Notes: a model not told the origin generated them from the sequence alone. DNA of 64,000 nucleotides from Selaginella moellendorffii (GCF_000143415.4 NW_003314270.1:680453-744452), one strand, 5' to 3'. Numbered from the stretch's first letter, positions 21,216 to 32,917 are shown. Made by a program: numbers and translations.

Positions 21216-22788
21216 TTAATGTATGTTAAGTGCTTTTGTTGGTGGTCTTGCAACCGGAAAAACTTTGAGCGGACAAGCCCTGGGCACGGTCAAACCAAAC
21301 ACCTCGGACATATCCAGCAAAGCTGGGTCCGGTCCAGCCCAGTCAAACGCATGAACCAAATTGCCCAGAATGTAGTAAACGGTGGTCAAACCGAGATGAA
21401 TCCCCGGGCAACCCCTCCTCCCAGCTCCAAATGGCAAGAGTTCAAAGTGCTGGCCCTTGACATCCACACAGCTCCCTAGAAATCTATCCGGATCAAACCT
21501 GGATGCATCCCTCCAAGTGGATTTGTCACGCCCGATCGCGTAGGCATTGATCAAGATCCTTGTTCTGGCGGGGAACGTGTATCCTCCAGCTCTAAAGCTC
21601 TCGATCGATTCATGAGGGAGCAAGAGCGGAACTGGCGGATGGAGCCGGAAAGTCTCTTTGACGATTGCTTGCAAGAACTCGAGCCTGGAGATATCCTCGT
21701 CTTCCATCAGCTTTCCTTCGCCAATCACTCGCTTGAGTTCCTCGCGAGCCTTGTCCATGAATTTGGGGTTCTTGATGAGCTCCGCCATCGCCCACTCTAT
21801 CAGAACAGCCGAAGTGTCCGTTCCAGCCGCGATCATGTCCTTAAACACACAGCAAAGTTTCACGTCAACTTTCCCGTCCATAGAAAGATTTTCATACAGC
21901 TTTATTACAACGTACCAGCGAAACGGCCTTAAGCGAAGCGTCCGTCAACTCCCCCGTGGAGATCATCAAGTCGATGAAGTCCTTCGGCTGACCACCAAAG
22001 TTCTTGCGATGAGTGTCAATCTCCTTTTGCAAGAACTGGTCGATCCCGTGCTGGACTTCCTCGATCTTTGCAACCTGCGTGTCCATCCATCCCAGCCAAG
22101 GAACAAAATCACCAAAGTGCATGCTACCACCGAGCTCAAACGCCCGAGTGATTGCTCGGTTGAAGAACAGCGCCTCCTCCATCTCTTCCTTGCTCGTCGC
22201 GCTCCCGGCCGAGTAGCTCTTGCTCATCACCATCTTGGCGATGGTGTTGAACGTAACATCCTTGATCATCGTTGACAAATCGACCTCCCGGCCCTCCTCC
22301 GCCATCGCCAGGAGCTCGCGAAGGAAGATCCTGGTCTCCTGTTTGCGAATGGGCTGGAAGAACTCGACACGCTTGGCCGTGAGGAGCTCCAGAGTGCACA
22401 GCTTCCGGATGCTCCTCCAGTGCTCCCCATAAGGCGCCCAGGCCAATCCGGCACCTCCATAGCCAAAGTATCTCGCGGAAGAGATCGCGGGCCTGGAAGA
22501 AGTTGCGATGTCTTGGAACTTGAGAAGCTCTCTTGCGGCGTCCGGGCAAGAGATGACCAGTGTGTCAACTTGCCCGAGCTTGAGGTGCATGAGTCCTCCA
22601 AACTTCCTGGAGAGATTAAGGAGGGAGATGTGAGGGAGATTGCCGAGGAGAGGCAAATGACCCAAGATTGGAACACAAAATCCTGGGGAAGGGGGTTTGC
22701 TGCCATTGTTCTTGAAGAGAAGAATGCCCACCAATTTGTAGAGAAAGAGCGAAAGTAAGCCCACTAGTACTATCTGGAGGAGCTCCAT
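21216..22788 (-). CDS. Cytochrome P450, A-type (CYP71 clan)
   Basis: Two exons, 22788-21916 and 21839-21216, separated by a 76-bp intron, give 498 aa. The start is the ATG at 22788 (MELLQIVLVGLLSLFLYKLV), which makes an ER anchor followed by the hinge KPPSPGFCVPILGHLPLLG. Motifs: WAPYGEHWRSIRKLC (helix C), DMIAAGTDTSAVLIEW (I-helix oxygen pocket, at the start of exon 2), KETFRLHPP (ExxR), FDPDRFLGS and the haem loop PFGAGRRGCPG with its Cys ligand. It is a plant A-type monooxygenase working with P450 reductase at the ER; the substrate is unknown, though class A P450s usually serve specialised metabolism. The intron position just before the I-helix is common in this clan. No damage is seen. 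A shattered relative lies at 57.5-60.1 kb. Confidence 0.93.
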
Positions 22789-23430
22789 TGTTGCTTCTAA
22801 TGCTTTGAGCAAAGGATGATATATGTGGGATATGGACACTGGTTTAGCCGCCTGGAACAAAATAAATGCAACACAACAAATGGGAAGGAAACAAAAACGA
22901 TATACTGTTTGATCTATTTATGGATCTATTTGTGTCCAGGCCTGGCCTGATTGCTCCATCGTTGGCTTCTTATCCTCGAGCCTAAGATTCTAGTGCCTTA
23001 ATGATGCCCACCATCTTTGACTAACTTATGTTTGTTTTGCAATAAATTGTGCCAAGCTCTCAAAATTTCTTATTCCTTCCTATCAAGATTTTGATTTCCC
23101 AGACTTCTGCCACCTCCATGTTTCACTAGTGAAGCTTCTAGACATGTCTACCTCATGATTCTCCCATAGGTTCCTAGAATCTACCATGTCACAAAAATCA
23201 AGCTTTTTAGATTCGCTTTTGTTGATCTTTAAAACTTTCATTCATTTGAGGCTTATTATCAGAAGGTTTTGTTTATAGCATTGGATATGTTTAAATAAAA
23301 ATATTTTAGTTTATTATAAAGAAATGCTTACTTTTATTTACTTTCTATAAAAATTCATCTTCAGTTAAGGAAAAGGTTTTAAAACCTTTTGAGCAGCCAA
23401 CTATATAAAGGAGTTTTTAGCTAGTCACAG
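22789..23430. other. P450 upstream region, duplicated near 57.6 kb
   Basis: No gene. The part at about 22980-23170 is similar to about 57565-57790 in the same orientation (shared stretches such as cttctgccacctccatgtt and ctagtgaagcttc). This shows that promoter-side DNA was copied together with P450 sequence. Confidence 0.65.
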
Positions 23431-23439
23431 AGTTTGGGC

Positions 23440-24250
23440 TCATGAGGTACTGCAAGCACAAGAACACTGTGAGAGTTTTCAAAATGGAAGACGGAGACTA
23501 TATGGTTCTAGAGCACCTCTATGATTTTAGGGCCTTTTATTTCGAGAAGGGTACAAGCTCTCCAAGGAGGGGATGGTCAAGGAAATCATATTCCAATTTG
23601 GTGGGCTTGGCAAGTTTGCAGAAGTGAGAATTTGTGTACTAGCACATCCTCACAGCAACTTTGTGGTGAAGGTAAGAGATTTTCTTACTTGAGGAAGAGG
23701 TTTTAGGGCTTCAAAAGTTATCTCTGAGGAGATTGAGAAGATTGGGAAAGGTGTGGACATGCAGGGAGTTGGAGTTCTGTTTGCAAGGAACCCCATAGAA
23801 ATCTTGATATGAGCTGGGATGAGGATGAAGGTGGTGGAAAAGATGAAGAAGTTTTTCGAGAGGGATTAGTATAAAATTATTGAAGAGAAAGCTTGGGATC
23901 CAGACAAAAGGTTTACTACAGAACAAGCAACAAGAACCTGGAAGAAAGAAGATTCACACCTATTGCTCGTGCAACTTGGACGTAGTTCTATGCAGCAGAA
24001 ATGCTTGTTTGATGTTCCAGACCATGGAGGAGTGGAACACTGGAAGAGATTTCGTCCAACATGATCACCATGGAGAGCAAAGAAGGAATTGAATTCCTAT
24101 GGCACCTCCCATGGTGGTAACTCCTTCATTTTTCTGATGTGTGCTTCTTTCTTTGTTCTTGAACTTACAGATTATACCTCCAGGAATGAATGACATTCAT
24201 GGCAATACTGTCCATGTTGCTAGAGATTATTTGGGGAGAGGTGAGAAAGG
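23440..24250 (+). pseudogene. Decayed coding stretch of an unidentified repeat
   Basis: Coding-like pieces in changing frames: VFKMEDGDYMVLEHLYDFRA, MVKEIIFQFGGLGKFAEVRI, VISEEIEKIGKGVDMQGVGV and IIEEKAWDPDKRFTTEQATR. Stops and shifts separate them. The 3' part (about 23931-24212) recurs inverted at about 32918-33209, so this is repetitive DNA, probably an old mobile element. The family is not recognised. Confidence 0.45.
23931..24212 (+). repeat. Inverted repeat arm, left
   Basis: About 280 bp that reappears as the reverse complement at 32918-33209 (shared landmarks ccatggaggagtggaacac and catggagagcaaagaag). The two arms bracket the LTR element but are not its terminal repeats. Confidence 0.8.
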
Positions 24251-24780
24251 ACTTTCTTAAGTTCTCTTTCTCTTTGGATAGATCATGTGCTTCTTGCACA
24301 GTGTAATAATCCTGGCACTTGCTCATCCAGATTCCAAAACTATATCACCACATATACATATTGTGAGAGATCTCATGAACTTGGTAATTATATCTTTCAT
24401 GGGCCCTTTCCCTTTATATTTAAACTTTTATGAGTTGTTTTTCAAGTTATTTCCTTTGGTTGCTTATATATGCTATACCATCCAACCACCCTTGAGCCAC
24501 CTCCACTATACCACCGCTTTACTATGAGCCCTAGTGTAGATAATTCCTTATCCTAACATGCCTTAATATACCTTTGAACTTCCCTTTGATCCACATTAAC
24601 TACGTGGTTAAAGCTAGCACCTAACAACCTTTGCAATGCCCTTGTCATCATAGACTATCTAAGATGCGAGACTTGGTCATTTTTCCAAAACTATCCCAAT
24701 ATGAAAAGCCAAAGTAAAAAAGATAAAATAAGATAAATGAAAGAGTGCCCCCTTTTTTAATTCTTGAGATACTTAGGGTT
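24251..24780. other. Repeat-flanking DNA, no gene seen
   Basis: AT-rich sequence with only short open frames. It probably belongs to the older mobile element whose LTR end lies at about 24799. Confidence 0.4.
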
Positions 24781-24831
24781 AAACGTTAAAAGCTTACATT
24801 TGGTATTGGAGCGGTTTCGAGTGCGACTCTA
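24781..24831 (+). mobile_element. Relic LTR end plus primer-binding site of an older element
   Basis: The stretch ...agcttaca|tttggtattggagcggtt at about 24791-24816 has the same layout as the 3' end of the intact LTR and its primer site (agcttaca|atttggtatcggagctgt at 26605-26630). The younger element inserted about 15 bp 3' of this older primer site. Confidence 0.6.
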
Positions 24832-25453
24832 TGTGAGACACAAAATCCCTAGGCCCCAAAGTGGAGCCGGAAAGGGTGCCACGTGGTAGTGGCTGAAGCG
24901 AGAGCCAAACGAGCGTAACACGTTTGGACCAAAAGCTCCGACTTGAAAAGTCGAGTGGAACTCCCAAAGAAGGGCTCGAGGAACAAGCATGAAGCGAGCA
25001 AAAAGCGAGGCTCCAAAAAGGGACCCAAAAGGACCAACACATGACATGTGGGAGTGTCCGAGATGGACTCGAGTTGGAGTCCGAAGTGGAGTCCAAGATG
25101 GACCCGAGTTGGAGTCCGAAGTGGAGTCCGAGATGGACCCGAGATGGAGTCCGAGATGGAGTCTGAAGTGGAGTCCGAGGTGGACCCGAGATGGAGTCCG
25201 AGGTGGAGTCCGAGATGGACCCGAGATGGAGTCCGAGATGGAGTCCGAGATGGAGTCCGAGGTGGACCCGAGATGGACCCGAAATGGAGTCCGAGATGGA
25301 GTCCGAGATGGACCCGAGATGGAGTCCGAGATGGAGTCCGAGATGGACCCGAGATGGACCCGAGATGGAGTCCGAGATGGAGTCCGAGATGGAGTCCGAG
25401 ATGGAGTCCGAGATGGAGTCCGAGATGGAGTCCGAAGTCGAGACCGAGACCGG

Positions 25454-25497
<44 letters not shown>

Positions 25498-26612
25498 TCG
25501 GGACCGAGACCGAGACCGAGGCCGAGGCCGAGACCGAGCCCGAGCCCGAGTCCGAGTCCGAATCCGAGTCCGAGTCCGAGTCCGAGTCCGAGTCCGAGTC
25601 CGAGTCCGGAGCCTGAGAGGGTGAAAGCCCAAAGCGTTCGTCTCCCAGACCCTGGGGGGTTTGGTGAGCTCCAAAAGTATAGTAGGGGGAGGACTGCAGT
25701 GGAGCCAGTTTGGCCAGGAAAGGCCAGTTTGGCCCAGGAAGGCCAGACCCAGTGTTGGGTGATGAACTGACCACTGGGAAGTCCAAGACTAGAGTGAATA
25801 CGGACCGACAAGCGGGGTAGCTTGGTGAAGTGTTCAAGAGCCGGCTCTAGTTCCCCCGGGAGATCGACTGGCCGATGCTCCCAGTCCAAGTGTGGGTGGC
25901 ACTACCTACTTGGATACCAGGCGTGGCTCAACGGAACCTCGCTCTAAGCCCATGGCTAGAGCACCTAAAGGCGAAAGGTGGGGAGAGTACCCAGGTGGCT
26001 CGCGTAAGGCCACGGTGTTCCGAAATGTCGTCCCAAAGGCCCAGACTGTGGAAAGGAAGAGGAGCAGTCCTCTGGGGTAGTGATTAAGGACACAGTCGTG
26101 TGGTGAGGAAGTCCCAGAGGACCGTGGGACTTAGTGGTCGGGCCTGTGGGCCTCGATCCAGTGGCAGTGTTGGCAAACACGGCCAGGGGCAGAAAGGGAC
26201 TTGGTAGGAACTGACAAAGGGACTTTGGGGAAGGCGATTCCCCAGGTCTGTGGGCATCCTAAGGATGCTAAGGAGTGGATCCAGGATGACCCCTTGTAGA
26301 CAGATGGCCCAGTCTTGGAGAGACGGGATGGTGATGCAAGTGGTATTGGACCATTTGCGCAGCAAAGGTGAATGGGCATGGCCTTAGCGTAACGAGCCGA
26401 GATGTCAGTGGTACCTTTGGGTGTCGGTCATGGGATCGGACACGTGGAGCACTTGGACCAAGTGCAAAGGTTGAGTGGCATGGATGCCATTCTCGGGGCT
26501 AGCAAGCCCCAAGTCCTGAATGGGACTTATGGAGGTTGTGAATGAGATTCCTCCAAGTGGTCGGAGGTGTGGTTAAGTGACTAAAGTAGAATGGAAAAAT
26601 TAGTAGCTTACA
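24832..26612 (+). repeat. Left LTR (1781 bp)
   Basis: TG...CA bounded. It contains the 550-bp GAGTCC/GAGATGG minisatellite at 25059-25608. Long open frames on all six readings across the minisatellite (Ser-Asp, Glu-Ser, Gly-Leu and Arg-Val runs) are artefacts of the 6- and 12-bp periodicity and should not be annotated as proteins. Confidence 0.92.
25059..25608 (+). repeat. Minisatellite inside left LTR
   Basis: Arrays of 12-bp units (gagatggagtcc, with gagatggaccc variants) followed by 6-bp units (gagacc, then gagtcc). The total is 550 bp here against 432 bp in the right LTR. The long gagacc block with its GC-rich interruptions is the main extra part. Confidence 0.92.
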
Positions 26613-26615
26613 ATT

Positions 26616-26627
26616 TGGTATCGGAGC
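26616..26627 (+). promoter_or_regulatory. Primer-binding site of the LTR element
   Basis: TGGTATCGGAGC lies 3 bp after the LTR end. It is one base away from TGGTATCAGAGC, the classic site complementary to the 3' end of initiator methionine tRNA in plant LTR elements. Confidence 0.8.
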
Positions 26628-29600
26628 TGTTCCTTAGTCCGACTTTTATTGGTGCTCAAGTATATCACCACTAGTGTTGGCATCGGAAGGTCCGAGGAGT
26701 GGGCCTATCCTTGAGGAGTAGCAAGTCGGGAAGACATGGCTCTCCATTACAGTTCATGTGTGAACTTGTAGACGAGGTGGTGGATGGAAAAGGGCCAATA
26801 ATGGAACGACTTTGGGATCTTGGGAACAGTGCAAGGTTTTCCTCATTGAGTTGAGGATGTGATCCAGATGAGCATTTGTCTGAGCAAATTGGCTAAGGTT
26901 GTTGTGGTAAACAACTAAAGTTGGGATCACGGGAAAGATAGAGACTCCAAAACAATAAAGGAGTCACAAGATTATCCTCATATAGTTGAGGTTGGTGCTC
27001 ATGAATGTGAGGCCAAAGGTAATGACCGTGGAAGGTCAAATACGGAAGAGGACTCAAGTCCTTGAAATGGTAGCCGGGGCTACCTTTAATAAATGCTGGA
27101 ACAACCCAAGGAGTTGGGGGGTGTACTTAGAGATGAGTGGTATTCTCATCACATGGACAAGTAGTCCTAAGGGGCAAAAGTTGCCCCCAGAGAACAAAAT
27201 CAAGTGTCGGAGTAACACTTGTGAAAATAGTCCTTTTGAGTAGGACAGGAATGCAAGAAGTGTATTCCAGTGAGCTAGTGCCTCACAAGTAGGACCTTAC
27301 GGGTCTGTGGATTAACCAAGTCCAAAACTGCTGGATGACTCAAGTAGAGTCAACGGATGGTCCTAAAAGGACTGATGGAAGCATTTGGACTGAGGTGTGT
27401 TGTACCCCACAAAGGATGGGGGGAGGATCATAGGATCCAAGGATGAGAACAGAGGGTATCTCATCAATGGCAGAATGTGCCATGCTAAAGTTATGGGAAA
27501 GGTGTTCCCAGAAGAAAACAACTTTGACATAAAGTTGTGTGTGACCTCTATGGTGCAGTGCTAACGGATGGTTGGCATAAGAAAGAGCGGTGTTGGTCTT
27601 GGCAAAGACTTAGACACGAAGGGGAAATGTCATAGAGGTGGGCTCGTGGAGCCGATGGTGTGGAGACACCAAATGTGCCAAGGTGTGACACCTTGAGGCT
27701 AGGTTGGTGGGTTCATGAGAACCTCTTGCCAAAGGAATCCCAATGGAAATGGGAATGGCATAGCCTAAGCTGCAGGGCATGCAGTGGAGTGTGGTGACCC
27801 AGATAATGATGGAGGTGTGAAAGCACCAAGCAATGAGTTGTAGGACTTGACAACTATGAGGCAACTAAGCAAGAGGTGCAAAATAACTGGTTAAACGGGT
27901 AGAAGGTAGCTACCCAAGACTTCTTAATAGCATAAAGAAGTCGGATATACCCTTACGGGGGATAAGTTGCTTATGTTGCGATATAGTAAGTCAATGTCAT
28001 AAAAGGAAATACTCATTGTCAAGAAAGCCATTATTGGGACACCCGGACACTCTAGAACACCAGAAGGTGGTGTTTGATGTCGCGAGGGCAATGGATAAAG
28101 CCCAAGGGACTAAGTCCCTAGCGAATGATGGATAGAAGGTGCTATCCAAATGTCCAAGGTTGCGGAGACAGGAGAGGACTGTCTACCCGAGTTGGACAAA
28201 GCCAAAAATGGAATTTTGGCAAGGCTAGTGATGGGCATGTAAAGGCCCATAAGCAACAATGTAATCCCAGTGTGTGGGATTATAAGGTGAGCATACCCGA
28301 ATTGAGGAACCACTCCCTAGGCTATTGGGTAGGTTCATCCCTAAGAATACTTGCTAAGGCATGATAGAAAGTGCAAAACTATCCTCCTAGTCGGGAGGAG
28401 AATGACCAAAGGAAAGGTGTGAAGCCAAAAAGCAAGAAGTAAGGGGATAAGAACCGAACCATAGGAATCAAAGGGCATAACCAAGGTTGGTTATGCCAGC
28501 TGGGAGTGGAGAATCAAGTGGGGGCTCAAGGGTGTTGCCGCTAGCAACCGTGATGCCATGGAGAGTCTAAAATATGGAATTGTCCATGTTAGACTATGTG
28601 GCATTTGGAAGGCTTGCAAAAAGGGAGGCCTTAGCAAGCTGAGGGACAGAGTTCCTTCAAGGTTCCCAAAGACGATTCTAGGTAGCTTAGTACCTAGAAA
28701 GGCCAAGTATAAATGGTTCATGGAACGCGCGAAATCAAAGTGGCGCAGCAGAAGCGTGGTCTTGAAGCTTGCCATGAGGCAAGGCTATCAAGGTTAGGGA
28801 AGTAGTTCCCGAGTGTTCAAAGAGAGGGCTTTGAACGAAAGTCGATGGTCAAGGACTTTCACGCTTATGCAAGAACCATATTACAGTGGTCGGAGGACTT
28901 GCCAAGCGAGATTGGCATGTCGGGGGAACAAATACCCTAGTTGAAGGTGATAACTTCAAAAAGGGTGGGCCATGGGGCCGAGCATGGAGGAGTCCATGCA
29001 TGATCACAGACATGTCAAGTGAGAGGACTTGGCAGTGTGGAGGAACTAGGTTCCTAAGCTGTGATCTGTAGCGCGCTTTAAAAATAAGTTGGTGCACCGG
29101 CGTGGGGAGTCACGTCAGGCATCTAGTGTGATGCCGTCCGTAGATGCATATACGGAGGTTGGGTTCGAGTCCCGACCCTCTAGTGCTTGGGTTCGAGTCC
29201 CAAATCACTAGGGCGTGGTGATGGTTTGGAATATGAGGACACTCATATTTCGGTGGTCATGGACTCTCAGTGGGGAGACTGGTTTGGGCACACCGCCAAG
29301 CGAGGGATGCCTCGGAGTCGTGATGCACGGTTAGATTGCTTAGTGTGAAAGCTCAGCATATCTAACTTGAACGCTTTGGTGCAAGTGGCACCAAGGTCGT
29401 GGTGAGTGAGATGGGGACACCTAATCTCAGTTGCTATGAACCCTTGGCCGTAAGGGCTGGCTTGGGTGCACCGCCAAGTGTGGGGGATGCCCCCGGGGTT
29501 ATAGTCAACAACTTGGAGGTCTAGAAAACCAAGTACCTCTTGGCAACTCTGTTAAGGTGCCAAGGTGAGATCACTAGGTGATCTTATGGCCAGATAAGGA

Positions 29601-30665
29601 CAAGGTCCTTGGTTGGCTAAGGAATGAAGCTCCTGGTTCAAAATGTTGAAATTGAACTGTTTAAGGTGGTGTGGCTTGGTCGTGATAACCAAGTGGGAAG
29701 AGCACCTAAGGGAAATAAACTATGTCCGTGCGATGGCATAGTGAGTCCGAGGAAAGTAGTCTCTATAAAAGACCCATGGGAGGGTCACGAAGTTGGGCCG
29801 TGGATAGAGCCCATAGCAGAAGATGCTAAAGAGACGTACTAGGGGTGAACGTCCTCCGGACTTGGCAAAGAAGAGTCTTTGCTGTGGAACCGAAACAATA
29901 CCTCAAGGAGGGAGGTAGAGATTTGATGTTGCTTGGTGCAACAATCAACGGATAGGAGCAAAAGATGAGTGGCCAAGATAGGGCCGTGGAATCCCTTGGA
30001 AGGAATCCAAGTGACAAAGTTAGGCGAGGAACACTAATGTGTTGGACGCTAACAAGTTGCAGGAAAGGAAGTGTGTTTCCAAGGAGGGATTCCAAAAAGC
30101 TCCAAGTTGGCGAAAGTGGAAGCTCCAAGGGAGGGAGCGGTAAGGTAGCCAAATGATAGGGCCATGAACAGCCCTAGCACAAAGTATGATAACTGGAACT
30201 TTGGCACGAAATAGAAGAGAGGATGATGGTGCCCTCGAGTAGAGAACTTCCTAGGATGGGAAGTGGAGTTGCACAAAAGGTGCAAGGCAAGGTGTCGGAG
30301 ACACCTAGGAAATTGACTCCAAGAAGTCAAAAATTCAAAGTTCCAAAGTGCAAAGGTTATATCGATGGAAATTGAGACTACTCGAGAAGGAGTAGTGGGA
30401 TTGACTTAGAGAAGGGTCTTTAAGAGGTTTAGCGAGAACTAAACCAATAAAAGGATGAACCATTACATGTGGTCCAATCAGTCTCTAAATTGGAGAGACT
30501 ACGCTCCTTAAAGGATGGACAAGGCATGGTGAGCCTTTGATGTCAAACCATAGACAAAGATTGGCTAGGTGCCAAAGATGGAAATGGTAACACATGTGGG
30601 TGTTACTTTATGAAAGGGTTTACCGTTCGATGAGGACATCGAACTTCGTCTATGGGTGGTGGAGT
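26628..30665 (+). mobile_element. Internal domain of the LTR element, no coding seen
   Basis: About 4 kb of G-rich plus-strand sequence with frequent stops in all frames. The longest open frames are about 60-110 codons without recognisable gag or pol motifs. A tRNA-like patch at 29105-29220 is the only distinct sub-feature. Confidence 0.7.
29105..29220 (+). other. tRNA-like patch with two B-box motifs
   Basis: Two copies of GGGTTCGAGTCCC occur at about 29161 and 29190, matching the TPsiC-arm/B-box consensus GGTTCGANTCC. Upstream, ggcat...atgcc and ccgta...tacgg could fold as D-like and anticodon-like hairpins, but the second loop is 8 nt and no acceptor stem pairs. It is more likely a SINE-type or tRNA relic carried by the retroelement than a working tRNA. 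Confidence 0.4.
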
Positions 30666-32336
30666 TGTGAGACACAAAATCCCTAGGCCCCAAAGTGGAG
30701 CCGGAAAGGGTGCCACGTGGTAGTGGCTGAAGCGAGAGCCAAACGAGCGTAACACGTTTGGACCAAAATCTCCGACTTGAAAAGTCAAGAGCGGGAGTGG
30801 AACTCCCAAAGAAGGGCTCGAGGAACAAGCATGAAGCGAGCAAAAAGCGAGGCTCCAAAAAGGGACCCAAAAGGACCAACACATGACACGTGGGAGTGTC
30901 CGAGATGGACTCGAGTTGGAGTCCGAAGTGGAGTCCAAGATGGACCCGAGTTGGAGTCCGAAGTGGAGTCCGAGATGGAGTCCGAAGTGGAGTCCGAGGT
31001 GGACCCGAGATGGAGTCCGAGGTGGAGTCCGAGATGGACCCGAGATGGAGTCCGAGATGGAGTCCGAGATGGAGTCCGAGGTGGACCCGAGATGGACCCG
31101 AAATGGAGTCCGAGATGGAGTCCGAGATGGAGTCCGAGATGGAGTCCGAGATGGACCCGAGATGGACCCGAGATGGAGTCCGAGATGGAGTCCGAGATGG
31201 AGTCCGAGATGGAGTCCGAGATGGAGTCCGAGATGGAGTCCGAAGTCGAGACCGAGACCGAGCCCGAGCCCGAGTCCGAGTCCGAATCCGAGTCCGAGTC
31301 CGAGTCTGAGTCCGAGTCCGAGTCCGAGTCCGGAGCCTGAGAGGGTGAAAGCCCAAAGCGTTCGTCTCCCAGACCCTGGGGGGTTTGGTGAGCTCCAAAA
31401 GTATAGTAGGGGGAGGACTGCAGTGGAGCCAGTTTGGCCAGGAAAGGCCAGTTTGGCCCAGGAAGGCCAGACCCAGTGTTGGGTGATGAACTGACCACTG
31501 GGAAGTCCAAGACTAGAGTGAATACGGACCGACAAGCGGGGTAGCTTGGTGAAGTGTTCAAGAGCCGGCTCTAGTTCCCCCGGGAGATCGACTGGCCGAT
31601 GCTCCCAGTCCAAGTGTGGGTGGCACTACCTACTTGGATACCAGGCGTGGCTCAACGGAACCTCGCTCTAAGCCCATGGCTAGAGCACCTAAAGGCGAAA
31701 GGTGGGGAGAGTACCCAGGTGGCTCGCGTAAGGCCACGGTGTTCCGAAATGTTGTCCCAAAGGCCCAGACTGTGGAAAGGAAGAGGAGCAGTCCTCTGGG
31801 GTAGTGACCAAGGACACAGTCGTGTGGTGAGGAAGTCCCAGAGGACCGTGGGACTTAGTGGTCGGGCCTGTGGGCCTCGATCCAGTGGCAGTGTTGGCAA
31901 ACACGGCCAGGGGCAGAAAGGGACTTGGTAGGAACTGACAAAGGGACTTTGGGGAAGGCGATTCCCCAGGTCTGTGGGCATCCTAAGGATGCTAAGGAGT
32001 GGATCCAGGATGACCCCTTGTAGACAGATGGCCCAGTCTTGGAGAGACGGGATGGTGATGCAAGTGGTATTGGACCATTTGCGCAGCAAAGGTGAATGGG
32101 CATGGCCTTAGCGTAACGAGCCGAGATGTCAGTGGTACCTTTGGGTGTCGGTCATGGGATCGGACACGTGGAGCACTTGGACCAAGTGCAAAGGTTGAGT
32201 GGCATGGATGCCATTCTCGGGGCTAGCAAGCCCCAAGTCCTGAATGGGACTTATGGAGGTTGTGAATGAGATTCCTCCAAGTGGTCGGAGGTGTGGTTAA
32301 GTGACTAAAGTAGAATGGAAAAATTAGTCGCTTACA
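30666..32336 (+). repeat. Right LTR (1671 bp)
   Basis: Near-identical to the left LTR. Differences noted: an 8-bp insertion (agagcggg) near 30788, a shorter minisatellite (30901-31332, 432 bp), and single changes such as gcgaaatgt-type positions around 31749 (gttgtccc versus gtcgtccc) and 31808 (gaccaagg versus gattaagg). Confidence 0.92.
30901..31332 (+). repeat. Minisatellite inside right LTR
   Basis: Same unit types as the left array but 118 bp shorter, mostly through loss of gagacc units. Confidence 0.92.
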
Positions 32337-32341
32337 CTCTA

Positions 32342-32917
32342 TTAGTTAAGTAAAGGAATCACATTATATGTTAAGATTGACATTTAGCAGGTTTAATTTG
32401 CCTTTGGTTAGGGTAGGGTGTCAAAAGAGTAGAGCTCTCGACTTTCATTCATGAGGGAGTGAACTTATAAAAAAGTGTGGTGAATTGTAAACAATCAAAA
32501 GGAACAATGTAAAGAAAAGGTGTCGTAGGCTAAATGATCTCTGAAACCATGACCAGAATGATAAAGAGTTCATCGGATGAGACCGTGTTCGAGATCAAGT
32601 CCGAGATGGAGTCTGAGATTGAGTCTAAATATTAATATAGGTTATGGGGTGAAAGCCCAAAGTGATCATCCCATAAGGGGGGGGGGGGGGGGGGGGCGGG
32701 GCCCGGGGGAGGGCTGCAAAGGGTTCCAAAAGTTTTAAAAAAAAAAAATTCCCAAGTTCATAAGATCCCTCCCAAGATGGAAAGGGGGGGATAAAGTTTT
32801 GGAAACTGGAGGAGCAAGGGCCAGGATTATTACCCTGGGCAAGAAGCACATGATCTTTCCAAAGGGAGAACTTGGGAGAGTCCTTTCCCCCCCCCCCCCA
32901 AAAAATCTTTGGCAATA
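32342..32917. mobile_element. Relic of an older related LTR, with homopolymer runs
   Basis: At about 32580-32670 the sequence gagatggagtctgagattgag and ggtgaaagcccaaagtgatc is a diverged version of the LTR minisatellite edge (gggtgaaagcccaaagcgttc). It is followed by a long G run (about 32679-32699) and later an A run and a C run (about 32888-32899). The runs may be real or a low-quality assembly patch. Confidence 0.5.

Larger units (their letters stand above)
24832..32336 (+). mobile_element. Complete non-autonomous LTR retrotransposon
   Basis: Two direct LTRs (24832-26612 and 30666-32336) both begin TGTGAGACACAAAATCCC and end GCTTACA. A 5-bp target duplication CTCTA flanks the whole unit (24827-24831 and 32337-32341). 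A primer-binding site (TGGTATCGGAGC) follows the left LTR, and a purine-rich tract (atgggtggtggag) precedes the right LTR. The 4053-bp internal part holds no intact gag-pol and no protease, RT, RNase H or integrase motif in any frame that I could read. This fits a LARD-like element mobilised in trans. LTR identity is high apart from a minisatellite length change and a handful of substitutions, so insertion was fairly recent. Confidence 0.9.

Noticed and set aside
24794-25889. Long open frames on both strands rich in Ser-Asp, Gly-Leu, Arg-Thr-Pro and Glu-Ser runs (also 30565-31613)
   Set aside because: They arise because 6- and 12-bp repeats keep all frames open. They lie inside the LTRs and have no conserved domain or start context.
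29105-29220. Functional tRNA gene
   Set aside because: The B-box motifs are good, but no acceptor stem pairs and the anticodon-like loop has 8 nt, so it is reported only as tRNA-like.
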